From Pseudomonadota bacterium (GTDB lineage: Bacteria; Desulfobacterota; Desulfobacteria; Desulfobacterales; Desulfobacteraceae), in assembly GCA_018821535.1 (NCBI GenBank), contig JAHJLV010000037.1, positions 62,001-126,000 of the forward strand: a stretch of DNA of 64,000 nt. Direction: 5' to 3'. Under the pieces are notes generated by a model. The model was not told the DNA's origin. It saw nothing but the letters and a program-made list of their open reading frames with translations, and made no database searches. The translations under genes were made by a program, and so were the position numbers. Positions 43,727 through 53,529 of the stretch are shown piece by piece; position 1 is the stretch's first letter; the number at the start of each line of letters is the position of its first letter.

Positions 43727-46591
43727 TTATCTTTTATGGAACCCTTTTAAAAACCGGATAAGTTCCTCTACAGGCATTGGCCTGGCAAAATAATATCCCT
43801 GTATCAGATCACAGTCAAACCCGCCAAGCAGCTGCAGCTGTTCTTCAGTTTCCACCCCTTCTGCCACAGTATTCAATCCTAAGCTTTTTGCCATGAGAAT
43901 GATAGTTTCAACAATTTTGGCATCATTGTCATTGAAAGTGATGTCATCAATAAATGATTTGTCAATTTTCAATGTGCTGATCGGCAGGCTTTTTAAATAG
44001 TAAAGTGATGAATATCCTGTTCCAAAATCATCAATCGCAATGGAAATCCCTTGATTTTTAATCAAATTCATTTTTTCTATCGTGGCATCAAGATTTGTCA
44101 TCATGGTGGTTTCTGTGATTTCAAACTCCAATACTGAGCTGGGTAAATCATATTTTTTCAGCAGGTTAAGCGTAATATCAACAACATCTGATTCAGCAAA
44201 TTCCTGGGGTGAGAGATTAACAGCCACTTTGACTGGAGGAAAATCTTTTTGCCTGAGGGTTTGAACCGCTTTAAGCGATTCTTCCAGAACAAAATGCCCC
44301 AATTTTACAATCAGGCCGGTTTCCTCTGCCAAAGGAATAAACGCTGCAGGGCTGACAATCCGGCCATCTTTTTTCTGCCACCTGATAAGCGCTTCAACCC
44401 CTGGAACATCAAGCTTCTTTGGGTCTACCTTAGGTTGGAAATAGACCTGAAATTCATTTTTATAAATGGCTTCCCTGAGCTCGCCGATAAGGTTCATTTT
44501 TTCAACAGCCTGCCTGCTCAGCTCTTCTGTAAACCAGTGGTAATTGTTTTTATTTTCAGACTTTGACTGATACATGGCCAGATCTGAATTTTTTATCAGG
44601 TCCTGTGCCTGGACCCCGTCATCTGGGTATAACGCAATACCAATGCTGGCAGTGACATGAATTTTCTGGCTCTCGATCAAATAGGGTTCATTGATAATCA
44701 TCATAAGCCTGAGTGTAAATTCATCGACATGATGATTGGTTTGAATATTATTCACAATGATTAAAAACTCATCCCCACCCAGCCTGGCCACGGTATCCTG
44801 TTCTCTGGCAACCTGTTTGAGTCTTTTACCGAATTCCTGCAGCAAAAGATCTCCATTGGTGTGACCCAGGCTGTCATTGATCAGTTTAAAATTATCCATA
44901 TCAACAAATAAAACCGCTATCTTGTTTCCATTTCTTTTTGCCTGCCGGATAGCGACGGTAAGCCTGTCCTGAGCAAGGTATCTGTTAGGAAGACCGGTTA
45001 ATGCGTCATGATACGCCTGAAATTTAATTTTATCCTGCTGAATTTTCATTTCTGAAATATCATGGAAAACAGCGACATAGTGTGTGGTTTCACCGTGATC
45101 ATCTTCTATTGCGCTGATACTCAGAATCTCAGGAAATGCCTCTCCGTTTTTACGTCGATTCCAGATCTCCCCTGACCAGTGTTTTTTTTCTATAATGCTT
45201 TGCCACATGTTCTTGTAAAATTCATCATCATGTCTGTCAGATTTTAATATCCGCGGGTTCTGACCGATCACTTCATCTGGTTCATATCCTGTAATTTCAC
45301 AAAAGGCCCTGTTAATATTAAGAATATTACCGTCAGTATCCGTGATGCTTATCCCTTCCATGGCACTTTCAAAAACTCTTGCAAATATATGCAGCTGGCT
45401 TTCAACATCAATACGCTCTTTGATCTCATTGTGTAACCGGTTATGCGCTGATTCAAGACCATCCAGATACACATTCAGATGCCTGGCCATATCTCCGATT
45501 TCACCAAAAGCGGTTTCATCTGCCTTAAAATTAAAATTGCCTGCGCTGGCTGACTCCATTTCATTTGCAAGTTGAGTCAGCGGTTTTGAGAGAATTAATC
45601 CAAGAAAATATCCTGAAGGAAGAATAATAATCAGTATACCGATTATGGATAAAATGATATATCGGTTCAGATTATCCAACGGTTCATTTATCTCATTGAC
45701 ATCGGCTATAGAGGCGATTGCCCATTTCATCTCGGGAATATATTGAAACCGAATCAACTTTCCGGATGCTTTTTCAGATTCCTTATCTGTCCATTGCTGT
45801 GTTGTGAATCCGTTTTGTTTTTCTTTGATGATCTCGAAAAGTTTCTGCCAGTGTTCTTTTTCTGCTTCCGGATATAGGCTGCCTGTTTTTCCACACCCGG
45901 CAATACATTCACCGTTTTCATCAATAATTGCAACATGTCCGGTTTTACCGAACCGATATTTGCCGACAAAAGATTTAATATCATTTATATCCAGAAAAGA
46001 AATGAATTCTTCACGATAACTTGATACAGAGATAATCAGGTCCCATGGTTTAAAATAATCCATATACAGAGCCTTTGCTTTTGTCTCTTTTTCACCGGGA
46101 TTTTTCCACTCGTATTCAATATAGCCTTTTTTCTGTCTCAGTTGTGTTTGAATGAAATGATATTCGGACAGATCCTGATTTTTCAATAATGATTCAGGAT
46201 GAATCCGGATAACACCTTTGCTGTCAATGGCATAAATATACCCTGTCTGACCTATTTGCTGGCTTAACAGTATTTCTTTGGCCAGTTCTCCTGCCTGTGT
46301 TTCATCCATTGAACCTGTTAATGTTTTATTGTGGATACTGTAGAGAATCTCTATGTTTTTTTCTGCAATCGTTTTCAGATGGTTTTTAATAGAGGCTTCC
46401 AGCGAAGATTGAATCATTTTCGGGATCACATGGATAGAATTGGACATATCTCTTACGATGGCTTTTCCAATGGTATCCTCAATCAAAAAATGGACGACCA
46501 GGGCATTTGCTATTGATGCGAATACAGCCACAATAAAAAAAAGACCCATCAGCCAATATCGTATAGATAATTTTTTTATGCTTTTTTTCAT
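43727..46591 (-). CDS. Membrane sensor with Cache, HAMP, PAS, GGDEF and EAL domains
   Basis: 954 residues. An N-terminal membrane helix (13-35), a periplasmic double-Cache-type sensor (about 40-310, with QTGYIYAIDSKGVIRIHPES), a second helix (about 313-338) and HAMP, a PAS domain (about 405-525), GGDEF (about 540-700) and EAL (about 715-954). GGDEF is intact (ARLGGDEF) with an RxxD inhibitory site (REQD) in front; EAL is intact (VEALIRW) with DDFGTGYSSL. It may make or break c-di-GMP, so net activity is open. A likely environmental input to the motility or biofilm switch. Confidence 0.93.
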   Translation of the reverse strand: MKKSIKKLSIRYWLMGLFFIVAVFASIANALVVHFLIEDTIGKAIVRDMSNSIHVIPKMIQSSLEASIKNHLKTIAEKNIEILYSIHNKTLTGSMDETQAGELAKEILLSQQIGQTGYIYAIDSKGVIRIHPESLLKNQDLSEYHFIQTQLRQKKGYIEYEWKNPGEKETKAKALYMDYFKPWDLIISVSSYREEFISFLDINDIKSFVGKYRFGKTGHVAIIDENGECIAGCGKTGSLYPEAEKEHWQKLFEIIKEKQNGFTTQQWTDKESEKASGKLIRFQYIPEMKWAIASIADVNEINEPLDNLNRYIILSIIGILIIILPSGYFLGLILSKPLTQLANEMESASAGNFNFKADETAFGEIGDMARHLNVYLDGLESAHNRLHNEIKERIDVESQLHIFARVFESAMEGISITDTDGNILNINRAFCEITGYEPDEVIGQNPRILKSDRHDDEFYKNMWQSIIEKKHWSGEIWNRRKNGEAFPEILSISAIEDDHGETTHYVAVFHDISEMKIQQDKIKFQAYHDALTGLPNRYLAQDRLTVAIRQAKRNGNKIAVLFVDMDNFKLINDSLGHTNGDLLLQEFGKRLKQVAREQDTVARLGGDEFLIIVNNIQTNHHVDEFTLRLMMIINEPYLIESQKIHVTASIGIALYPDDGVQAQDLIKNSDLAMYQSKSENKNNYHWFTEELSRQAVEKMNLIGELREAIYKNEFQVYFQPKVDPKKLDVPGVEALIRWQKKDGRIVSPAAFIPLAEETGLIVKLGHFVLEESLKAVQTLRQKDFPPVKVAVNLSPQEFAESDVVDITLNLLKKYDLPSSVLEFEITETTMMTNLDATIEKMNLIKNQGISIAIDDFGTGYSSLYYLKSLPISTLKIDKSFIDDITFNDNDAKIVETIILMAKSLGLNTVAEGVETEEQLQLLGGFDCDLIQGYYFARPMPVEELIRFLKGFHKR

Positions 46592-46703
46592 GTTATCCAG
46601 TTTATTTTCAGCTCTAATACCTGACTTAAGCCTTTTTCCGGAGCCAGATTGTTATTTATCTGTTTTTGATATTTGGTCGCCTTAACTCCTCTGAACAAAT
46701 TTA

Positions 46704-46919
46704 CTATCTATTGTCCCTCACTATTTTCAGAATCAGCAGGATGAATGGAAACAAATGAAAGAACAGATCAAAAATATCAATCGGTCTATGAAGTGTTCCA
46801 TTTTTCAGCATAAGGATTTTTTCCACCACATGGGGCATTGGTTTGAGTGGTGCCAAAAGCATCATAACCGTAAATATGACCAGCACGGAGTATGGAATTT
46901 TATCAAGAAAGTTCAGCAT
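46704..46919 (-). CDS. Small two-helix membrane protein
   Basis: A 71-residue protein with two hydrophobic helices (about 8-26 and 50-67). Between them lies a conserved-looking loop, PMPHVVEKILMLKNGTLHRP, then IDIFDLFFHLFP. I recall small proteins of this type annotated as RND-transporter-associated in several delta- and gamma-proteobacteria, but cannot confirm the function. No strong ribosome site is visible. It lies 112 bases upstream of the GGDEF-EAL gene and may share its transcript. Confidence 0.6.
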   Translation of the reverse strand: MLNFLDKIPYSVLVIFTVMMLLAPLKPMPHVVEKILMLKNGTLHRPIDIFDLFFHLFPFILLILKIVRDNR

Positions 46920-47203
46920 AAAATGACTTTATCATGAAAATTATAAATTTCAAAGCACTTATGATTCCGGACAAAACCCCAAAACCGGAATAATTAACTT
47001 TGACCGGTATCAATGGCTGGAATTCTCTTCCAAACTATTTCACAAGGAACAAAACAAGGAAAGGTCTTTCAGAAGGATTTTTTACCAAGTTTAAACAATA
47101 TTGCTCACTTTTTTTACGATCAATCCAGAATCACCGAATAATTTCTGGATATAATGAGCTGTCTGCCTTGGAGAAATTACAAGATTGGCTCGTGCCATAC
47201 CTG
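46920..47203. other. Intergenic region before the uptake-operon leader
   Basis: About 280 bases with no supported gene. An open frame on the plus strand (47000-47278, 92 codons, TTG start) has no ribosome site and no recognisable content. I see no cobalamin box and no convincing Fur box. Confidence 0.4.
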
Positions 47204-47231
47204 TTGACAAAAGTAAAAAATGCGTTTAAAT
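47204..47231 (+). promoter_or_regulatory. Possible promoter of the uptake operon leader
   Basis: TTGACA (47204-47209), 16-base spacer, TTAAAT (47226-47231). The -35 is perfect and the -10 matches four of six. It would start a leader of about 300 bases that contains two terminator-like hairpins before the TonB-receptor gene. Confidence 0.45.
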
Positions 47232-47293
47232 ACTGTTTAACGTGCAAAATGAATTTGCGTATTTATAAGCTAAATTGAAGTGAATGAATAAGA

Positions 47294-47319
47294 CCTCTGA
47301 CAGAGTCAGGAGTTTTTTT
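47294..47319 (+). terminator. Hairpin with T run in the uptake operon leader (first)
   Basis: CTGAC-AGA-GTCAG stem (47297-47309), extended by a wobble pair and outer pairs with one mismatch, followed by seven T residues. A short intrinsic-terminator shape on the plus strand. Confidence 0.5.
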
Positions 47320-47377
47320 AAATTTTGTTGTGGGCAGGCCGGGATAAAATATCCTGTGTGTGCACAGCTGTTATAAT

Positions 47378-47437
47378 AAAAAGCCAAGAAGGCCAGACTG
47401 GACGAAATCCGGTTTTTGCCTTCTTGGCTTTTTTTTT
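47378..47437 (+). terminator. Strong intrinsic terminator in the uptake operon leader (second)
   Basis: A perfect 16-base stem (AAAAAGCCAAGAAGGC, 47378-47393, with its complement at 47418-47433). It encloses a second small stem (CTGGA / TCCGG) and runs into a T tract of nine (47429-47437). The A run on the left makes it bidirectional. It stands 100 bases before the GTG of the receptor gene with no plus-strand gene upstream, so it may be a conditional attenuator. Confidence 0.88.
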
Positions 47438-47537
47438 GATTCAAGTTGTGGACAAATATTCGCAATGGGTCACGCTGGTTGGTTTTAAATTGCTATTTTG
47501 AAAATGAGATACAGATGAAAATAAAAAGGGGGATATC

Positions 47538-49682
47538 GTGAAAGATATAAAATTATTAATTTTTGCAGCACTAATCCTGGGACTTGTTTTCCCACTTACA
47601 GGATGGGCCGATGAAAATAAAGAAACGGTTATTTTCGAGGAAATTGTTGTCAGTGCGCCACGAACCGATAGAATGCTGGTGGAAACCCCGGCCAGCATTA
47701 CCATTATTACAGCTGAAGATATTGAGGAAATGGGAGCCGCAAACATTGTGGAAATTGTACAGAATATTCCCGGAGTGGTTAAAGACAGTGACAGCCGTGA
47801 TCGACTGACATTCAGGGGTAATCGCAGTCCCCAGTCCGCCGGAGTGCTGGTGTTGATCAACGGAATTCCTGCCAATGGCGGTATCTCAGGCTACACAGAA
47901 TACGATGGGATTTCTGTTTCCGATATTGAACGCGTGGAAGTTCTTCGGTCCTCCGGAGGTATCGCATTCGGGCCTGATGCTTCCAGAGGGGTCATCAATG
48001 TCATTACTAAAAAAGGCGAAAAAGGATCTCCGGTCATCAATGCCGGCGTATCCTATGGTTCCTGGCAGACATGGAAAGAGTATGCCAGCATCAGCGGCAG
48101 AACTGACAAATTAGATTATGCATTCAGCGGATCACTTTTGAATACGGATGGTTATGAGGACGACAACAAACAGATGGGGACTGCCCGTTTGAGTCTGGGA
48201 CATAATGTTTCTGATAATACCCGTTTTGGATTCAATTTAAGCTGGCAAAGTGTGGATTATGATACCATTTACGGCAAGACAGAATGGCAGGTGAACAACT
48301 ATCGGCGAGACAAAATCTTTCCCACATCAGCAACCAATTCCACCCTTGTGAACAACCGGGAAAATGAAGATGAAAATATTGCAATGAATCTTGAATTTAA
48401 TACAAAAGGAACCCATTCTTTTGTCAATGGATTTATTTCTTATGATCAAACTGATCATGTGTACAAATATTTACCCAAAAAACTTGATCCGACCTACAAC
48501 AAAACAAGCGCTTACTTTGACTACCAGGAGGATAGTGATCAGGACCGTTATCTGGCAAGAGTTTCAGGCGGTTACCGCTTTGAGAATAATGACATAAAAT
48601 TTACGCCCACGCTCGGGGTGGATTTTGAAAATATTTCCTATGATCAGACCAAAGCATATCTGTGGTCTCCAACGCCCCTTTCCGCTTCACAACTGACTGC
48701 TGTTGGCAAAGGGTCTTTAGATACCCAACGGGAACGGTATGGTGCTTTTGTAAGTAATGAACTGGATTTTAATGAGCATTGGGAACTTAATTTCAGCGGC
48801 CGGCTGGATCAGGTGGATTATGAGGTCGAAAGCAAGCTGCCTCAAAAAGTTAACAACAGCCATACGGATTTTTCCTGGGATGTCACACCAGCCTTTCATC
48901 CGGTTTCGAATTCGACCCTCTATGTGTCAGTTTCACAATCCTATTGGTATCCGGTGCTGCAATATTATAAATATGCCATGGAATATGGTGATGCAGATAA
49001 CAGAGCTGAAGATTTGAAACCTGAAGAATACCAGACTTACGAGCTGGGATATAAACAATACTTCAACTCAAAGCTTAGCCTGGCCTTGAATGCATATTAT
49101 ATGAAAGTAGATAATAAATTTTTATCGCTTTATGATAATACGACCTGGAAAGGGTACAGAAATGTAGGAGCGTCCGAGCATAAGGGTATTGAGATGGAAG
49201 CTTCGGGCCGGATTTGTTCGTTTATGGGGTATCGTTTGCTGGGTGCATACCAGGATGCCGAATGGGACACCGGAACCTTTCGTGCCTATGTCTGGGGAGC
49301 AACTCCTGCCGGAGATACTCAGCAGAATATTGACATTTCCGGACAGAAGGTCCCTCATGTCCCGGAAGTTACTTCCACTTTCGGGTTGGATTTTTATTTT
49401 CTGGATAATTTTAAATTCAGTTCAGATCTCAACTATTACGGCAAGCAGTATGTCGATGTCCTGAACCGCTATGAAATTGATGGATATGTCACAGCAAATG
49501 CCGGTTTGTCTTATACCATGGAAAATTTTAAGGTATGGGTTCTGTGCAACAATATTTTTAACCGGGAAGAAAATAATATTTTCAACGAAACCGGTAAAAG
49601 GAATGCGGACGGAACCCCGGATAACTTGTATTATCCCCTTAACGGACGTTCCCTGGAAATGGGGTTAACCATTACGTTTTAA
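47538..49682 (+). CDS. TonB-dependent outer-membrane receptor
   Basis: A 714-residue outer-membrane transporter taking up a metal complex, cofactor or siderophore. It has a signal peptide (1-24), a TonB-box-like ETVIFEEIVVSA (about 28-39), the plug domain (about 50-155; ASITIITAEDIEEMGAANIV, LVLINGIPA, GPDASRGVINVITKKG) and a beta-barrel ending in Phe (GLTITF). The start is GTG with GGGGG seven bases before. It is followed after 17 bases by a periplasmic binding protein, so it is the outer-membrane gate of the importer. The substrate is not evident. Confidence 0.94.
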   Translation: MKDIKLLIFAALILGLVFPLTGWADENKETVIFEEIVVSAPRTDRMLVETPASITIITAEDIEEMGAANIVEIVQNIPGVVKDSDSRDRLTFRGNRSPQSAGVLVLINGIPANGGISGYTEYDGISVSDIERVEVLRSSGGIAFGPDASRGVINVITKKGEKGSPVINAGVSYGSWQTWKEYASISGRTDKLDYAFSGSLLNTDGYEDDNKQMGTARLSLGHNVSDNTRFGFNLSWQSVDYDTIYGKTEWQVNNYRRDKIFPTSATNSTLVNNRENEDENIAMNLEFNTKGTHSFVNGFISYDQTDHVYKYLPKKLDPTYNKTSAYFDYQEDSDQDRYLARVSGGYRFENNDIKFTPTLGVDFENISYDQTKAYLWSPTPLSASQLTAVGKGSLDTQRERYGAFVSNELDFNEHWELNFSGRLDQVDYEVESKLPQKVNNSHTDFSWDVTPAFHPVSNSTLYVSVSQSYWYPVLQYYKYAMEYGDADNRAEDLKPEEYQTYELGYKQYFNSKLSLALNAYYMKVDNKFLSLYDNTTWKGYRNVGASEHKGIEMEASGRICSFMGYRLLGAYQDAEWDTGTFRAYVWGATPAGDTQQNIDISGQKVPHVPEVTSTFGLDFYFLDNFKFSSDLNYYGKQYVDVLNRYEIDGYVTANAGLSYTMENFKVWVLCNNIFNREENNIFNETGKRNADGTPDNLYYPLNGRSLEMGLTITF

Positions 49683-49699
49683 ATGAACATCATCAGTTT

Positions 49700-50743
49700 A
49701 TGAAAAAATATTTAATCCTTCTTTTTTTGGCAATTTTGGTTCTATTTTGGCTGCCTTCAGAGCAAGGCCTTTTCGGACAACCCCTGACAGGAAAAAGTAT
49801 TACCATAAAAGATGCCACCGGAACACAGGTTGAGGTAAGACTGCCGGTCAAAAGATTAGTTGTCCTAAACTCTGACGCCCTGGAAGTCATTCGCTCCCTG
49901 GGAGCATCAGACCTGGTGGTCGGTGTATACTCTGATATTTCAAAAAATCCTCTTTTTTGGCCTGAATTAAAAGAGAGGCCGAAAGTCGGAACCTGGAAAG
50001 AGATTAATTATGAACGGGTTATCGAGCTGAATCCCGATGCGGTGGTTTGCTATGGATCACGTCCCGGCCGTGACATGGAAAAAAAGCTTCAGTCTTTTGG
50101 TATTCAGATCATCCGTCTTGATTTTTTTAAACCAGACACCCTTGAAAAAGAGATAAAAACCCTTGGTAAAATTCTGGACAAGGAAAGTCAGGCACGCAAA
50201 ATTGCCGACTGGTATCACTATCACCTGAATCAGGTACAGGAGATGGTGAAGAGTGAAGCTGCCCGCCCAAAGGTTTATATGGAAGGCGATTCCAATTACC
50301 ATACTGCCGGCCCCGGGTCCGGGGGAAATGATATCTGCATGTATGCCGGCGGCAGCAATATTGCTGCCAATTTTTCCATTCCCTATCCTGAGGTCACGCC
50401 TGAATGGATTCTGACCCGTAATCCGGATGTGATTGTCAAAATGACGACCTCAAGTACCTGCAGTTCAGGATACGGCATGACCGATGCCCGGATACTTGAA
50501 AAGATAAGAGCCGAAATCCTTTCCCGGCCGGCATGGACGTATACGAATGCCGTGAAAAAAGAGAGAATTTTCGTGATTGCCAATGAGATATGGACCGGGC
50601 CGCGGGCCATTATCGGGATCTGTTATCTGGCCAAATGGTTTTTTCCTGAGAGGACCGTGTCCTTAGATCCCATGGCCCTGCACAAAGAGTACCTTGAAGA
50701 ATTTCAAAAAGTCTCCTATCAAGGCGTATATGTATATCCATAA
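49700..50743 (+). CDS. Periplasmic substrate-binding protein, FecB/BtuF type
   Basis: 347 residues with a signal segment (1-26). The cluster-A-type binding fold shows PVKRLVVLNSDALEVIRSLG, then DLVVGVYSDISK and the distal lobe GGSNIAANFSIPYPEVTPEW, LTRNPDVIVKM. The long form ending YQGVYVYP is like iron/cobalamin-type binding proteins I know from methanogens and clostridia. It delivers the ligand to the permease encoded next. No Cys lipobox is seen, so it is probably soluble. Confidence 0.9.
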   Translation: MKKYLILLFLAILVLFWLPSEQGLFGQPLTGKSITIKDATGTQVEVRLPVKRLVVLNSDALEVIRSLGASDLVVGVYSDISKNPLFWPELKERPKVGTWKEINYERVIELNPDAVVCYGSRPGRDMEKKLQSFGIQIIRLDFFKPDTLEKEIKTLGKILDKESQARKIADWYHYHLNQVQEMVKSEAARPKVYMEGDSNYHTAGPGSGGNDICMYAGGSNIAANFSIPYPEVTPEWILTRNPDVIVKMTTSSTCSSGYGMTDARILEKIRAEILSRPAWTYTNAVKKERIFVIANEIWTGPRAIIGICYLAKWFFPERTVSLDPMALHKEYLEEFQKVSYQGVYVYP

Positions 50744-50754
50744 TAAAGGAAATC

Positions 50755-51789
50755 TTGAATTCTGACATGCAGAACATATGTGAACAATATAAAGGGCATA
50801 GTACAAGAAAATTTATTATTATCATTTTTCTTGTTCTGGTGTTGATGGGAACAATCCTGGTTTCTCTTTCCATGGGGGCATCATCTGTTGGTTTTTCAGA
50901 CTCATTAAAAGCACTTTTTACTAAAACCGGTCTGACAAGCGCCATCGTCTGGCAACTCAGGCTTCCGCGCATTGTAATGGCTGTTCTGGTGGGGTGCGCC
51001 CTTGCTCTGGCCGGAAGTGTATTTCAGGCACTGCTGAAAAATCCTCTGGCATCTCCGTATACCCTGGGCATTGCCTCCAGTGCAGGGTTCGGTGCTGTGG
51101 CAGCCATTATTTTCGGAGGCAGTTTTTATGGCCAGTACTTGATCGCCGGTAGTGCGTTCTTTTTTTCCCTTTTGGCTTCCTGCCTTATTCTGGGAATCGC
51201 CAGGATTAAAAATACCACACCAGAAGTGATGATACTGGCAGGCATTGCCATCATGTTTCTTTTTTCATCTCTTTCATCCTTTTTGCAATATATGGGAACA
51301 GTTGAGCAAGTTCACGAAATTGTATTCTGGTTTTTCGGAAGCCTGTCCAAAGTGGGATGGCAGGAAATCAGCGTGGCCGCAGTAATGATCCTTGTTCCGG
51401 TTCCCATTCTGATAAAATGGTCCTGGGATTTTAATCTTATGGCAGCCGGGGATGAATCGGCAAAGACATTGGGCGTTAATGTTACCGGAATCAGAATGGG
51501 CGGGATTGTTTTTGCATCCCTGATTACGGCGGCGGGCATCTGTTTTACAGGTGTTATCGGTTTTGTAGGACTTGTTGCGCCGCATATTGCCCGGATGATT
51601 GTGGGAAGTGATCATTTTTTTCTTCTGCCGTCCTCTGCACTGATTGGCGGCATTCTTGTGCTGGCTGCAGACACCCTGGGACGAACCTGCTGGGCACCCC
51701 AGGTCATCCCTTTAGGTATTGTCACTTCATTTATCGGGGTGCCATTTTATTTTTATTTATTAATGAAAAAAAAGAAAGCGTATTGGTAA
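50755..51789 (+). CDS. FecCD-type ABC permease
   Basis: The membrane component of the iron-complex/cobalamin importer. At 344 residues with about ten helices it has the family signatures VWQLRLPRIVMAVLVGCALA, GSVFQALLKNPLASPYTLGI and FTGVIGFVGLVAPHIARMIV. The start is TTG at 50755 with AAAGG five bases before; the next ATG (50767) is too far from that site. It overlaps the ATPase gene by one base. Confidence 0.95.
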   Translation: MNSDMQNICEQYKGHSTRKFIIIIFLVLVLMGTILVSLSMGASSVGFSDSLKALFTKTGLTSAIVWQLRLPRIVMAVLVGCALALAGSVFQALLKNPLASPYTLGIASSAGFGAVAAIIFGGSFYGQYLIAGSAFFFSLLASCLILGIARIKNTTPEVMILAGIAIMFLFSSLSSFLQYMGTVEQVHEIVFWFFGSLSKVGWQEISVAAVMILVPVPILIKWSWDFNLMAAGDESAKTLGVNVTGIRMGGIVFASLITAAGICFTGVIGFVGLVAPHIARMIVGSDHFFLLPSSALIGGILVLAADTLGRTCWAPQVIPLGIVTSFIGVPFYFYLLMKKKKAYW

Positions 51790-52556
51790 TGCTAAGTATT
51801 AACAACCTGTTTTTTGGTTATAAAAACACAAATATTTTAAAAGATATCTCTTTAGAGCTTCATAAAGGAGAAATCTTAAGTATTGTGGGGCCTAACGGAA
51901 CCGGGAAAACATCCTTGCTCAAATGTATCACCGGTATCCATAAACCGGACTGCGGAACCATTATGATTAACGGTCAGGATCTGTGCAAAATGCACCGCCG
52001 GAATCGTGCAAAATCTGTTGGGTATGTGCCCCAGAATTCTCCGTCTAAATTTCCCATTACGGTTTTTGATGTGGTTTTGATGGGCAGGCGTCCCTATATG
52101 ACCTGGAGGCCCCTTAACGAAGATCTTAAAAAAGTTGCTTACATAATAGAATCCATGAATCTGAAGGAGTTTGCCCTGCGGGATTTTGATCAGTTGAGCG
52201 GCGGCCAGAAGCAAAAGGTCCTGCTGGCCCGTGCCGTTGCCCAGGACACGGATTACCTGCTTTTGGACGAACCTACCAGCAGCCTTGATCTGAAACACCA
52301 ACTGGAAGTTCTGGAATTGCTTTCCAGTCTGGTAACAGAAAACAATGCTGCTGTCATGCTGGCCATGCATGATTTAAATCTTGCATCACGGTTTTCCCAT
52401 AGAATTGTCATGCTCAATAAAGGGCAGATTATTTGCAGCGGCACTCCCCAACAGGTCATGAAAACGGAAAACATACGATCCGTATACGGTGTCGAAGCCA
52501 TCATCAAACAGAACAATGGGTATCCGTATGTATTACCCACTGGAACGGCAGGTTAG
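51789..52556 (+). CDS. FepC/FecE-type ABC transporter ATPase
   Basis: A 255-residue ATPase driving the importer. Walker A GPNGTGKTS (about 35-43), Q-loop YVPQNSPSKF, signature LSGGQKQK and Walker B LLLDEPTSSLD are all present. I start at the ATG at 51789, which overlaps the permease stop by one base; a TTG two codons upstream is possible. The downstream membrane gene starts three bases after its stop. Confidence 0.96.
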   Translation: MLSINNLFFGYKNTNILKDISLELHKGEILSIVGPNGTGKTSLLKCITGIHKPDCGTIMINGQDLCKMHRRNRAKSVGYVPQNSPSKFPITVFDVVLMGRRPYMTWRPLNEDLKKVAYIIESMNLKEFALRDFDQLSGGQKQKVLLARAVAQDTDYLLLDEPTSSLDLKHQLEVLELLSSLVTENNAAVMLAMHDLNLASRFSHRIVMLNKGQIICSGTPQQVMKTENIRSVYGVEAIIKQNNGYPYVLPTGTAG

Positions 52557-52559
52557 CCT

Positions 52560-53516
52560 ATGTACCCGATTTTGGGATCAGCACTGTTTTCCACGGTAAA
52601 ATTTCTTTGTACCATGCTGCCGGTTTTTGTGGCCGGAGTCGTGGTGGCTGAGTTTATTGTTGCTTTAGGCTGGGTGAACAAGATCGCCTGGATTACCCGT
52701 CCTTTAATCGTCTTTGGCCATCTGAAGCCGGAATGCGGCACAAGTTTCTTAACCGCATTTTTATCACCTGCAGCAGGAAATGCCATGCTGGTCCGACACT
52801 ATGAAACAGGGCTTATCAACCGCCGGGAACTTCTTGTTTCAGCCGTTGTCAATACTTTCCCGGGAATTATGATGCACTGGCGGACCATGCTCCCGATCGC
52901 CCTCCCGCTGATTGGCATATCCGGACTTGTTTACTATGGCTTACTCGTGTTGATCGGTTTTATAAAAACAGTTATCGCCCTTTTTATAGGCCGGTTTTAT
53001 CTTGATCGGAAAAACTCAGACACATTCGGTATCCCAACTGAAAATTCCGGCACAGTTTCCGCGTCTTGGAATCTGTTCTTTGAAAGCGCGAAAAAAAGTC
53101 AGAAAATTATTGTCCGTGTTATCAAAACAACCTTACCAATTACTTTTGTGATGTTTTTATTCATCCATGCCGGAGTCTTTGACTATTTCAACAAGGGACT
53201 GGAAGGGCTGACCGTTTATTTGCCAATATCTCCGGAAGCCCTGTCCATAGTAGTTACACGGATAGGAAGCAATGTCGGGGCATTTACAGTGGCCGGCAAC
53301 CTTCTTTATGCCGGACATATCACAGGCAAAGAAGTCGTACTTTCACTTTTAATCGGCAACCTTCTGGCCAGCGGGATCAATCTGCGCTATCTGATTCCCT
53401 ATTACTTCGGGATTTTTGGCCCGGGTATGGGGCTGCGGATTCTCACAGCTTCCACTGGACTCAGAATGATAATTATGACGGCATTAATCGGTGTACTGTT
53501 TAATATTTGGAGTTAA
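52560..53516 (+). CDS. Gate-domain (nucleoside-recognition-type) membrane protein
   Basis: A 318-residue membrane protein with about seven helices. Motifs like GTSFLTAFLSPAAGNAMLVR and NTFPGIMMHWRTMLP in the first half and SIVVTRIGSNVGAFTVAGNL in the second suggest the two-fold Gate domain shared with nucleoside transporters and FeoB. In some methanogens I recall Gate proteins next to iron-type ABC importers (for example around MJ0871-MJ0880), unverified here. It may pass the imported metal or regulate the importer. It follows the ATPase by three bases. Confidence 0.75.
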   Translation: MYPILGSALFSTVKFLCTMLPVFVAGVVVAEFIVALGWVNKIAWITRPLIVFGHLKPECGTSFLTAFLSPAAGNAMLVRHYETGLINRRELLVSAVVNTFPGIMMHWRTMLPIALPLIGISGLVYYGLLVLIGFIKTVIALFIGRFYLDRKNSDTFGIPTENSGTVSASWNLFFESAKKSQKIIVRVIKTTLPITFVMFLFIHAGVFDYFNKGLEGLTVYLPISPEALSIVVTRIGSNVGAFTVAGNLLYAGHITGKEVVLSLLIGNLLASGINLRYLIPYYFGIFGPGMGLRILTASTGLRMIIMTALIGVLFNIWS

Positions 53517-53529
53517 AAGGAGAACATAT

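Noticed and set aside
47000..47278. 92-codon plus-strand open frame ahead of the uptake-operon leader
   Set aside because: TTG start without a ribosome site and no recognisable content. It covers the predicted promoter at 47204-47231, so I treat it as chance.
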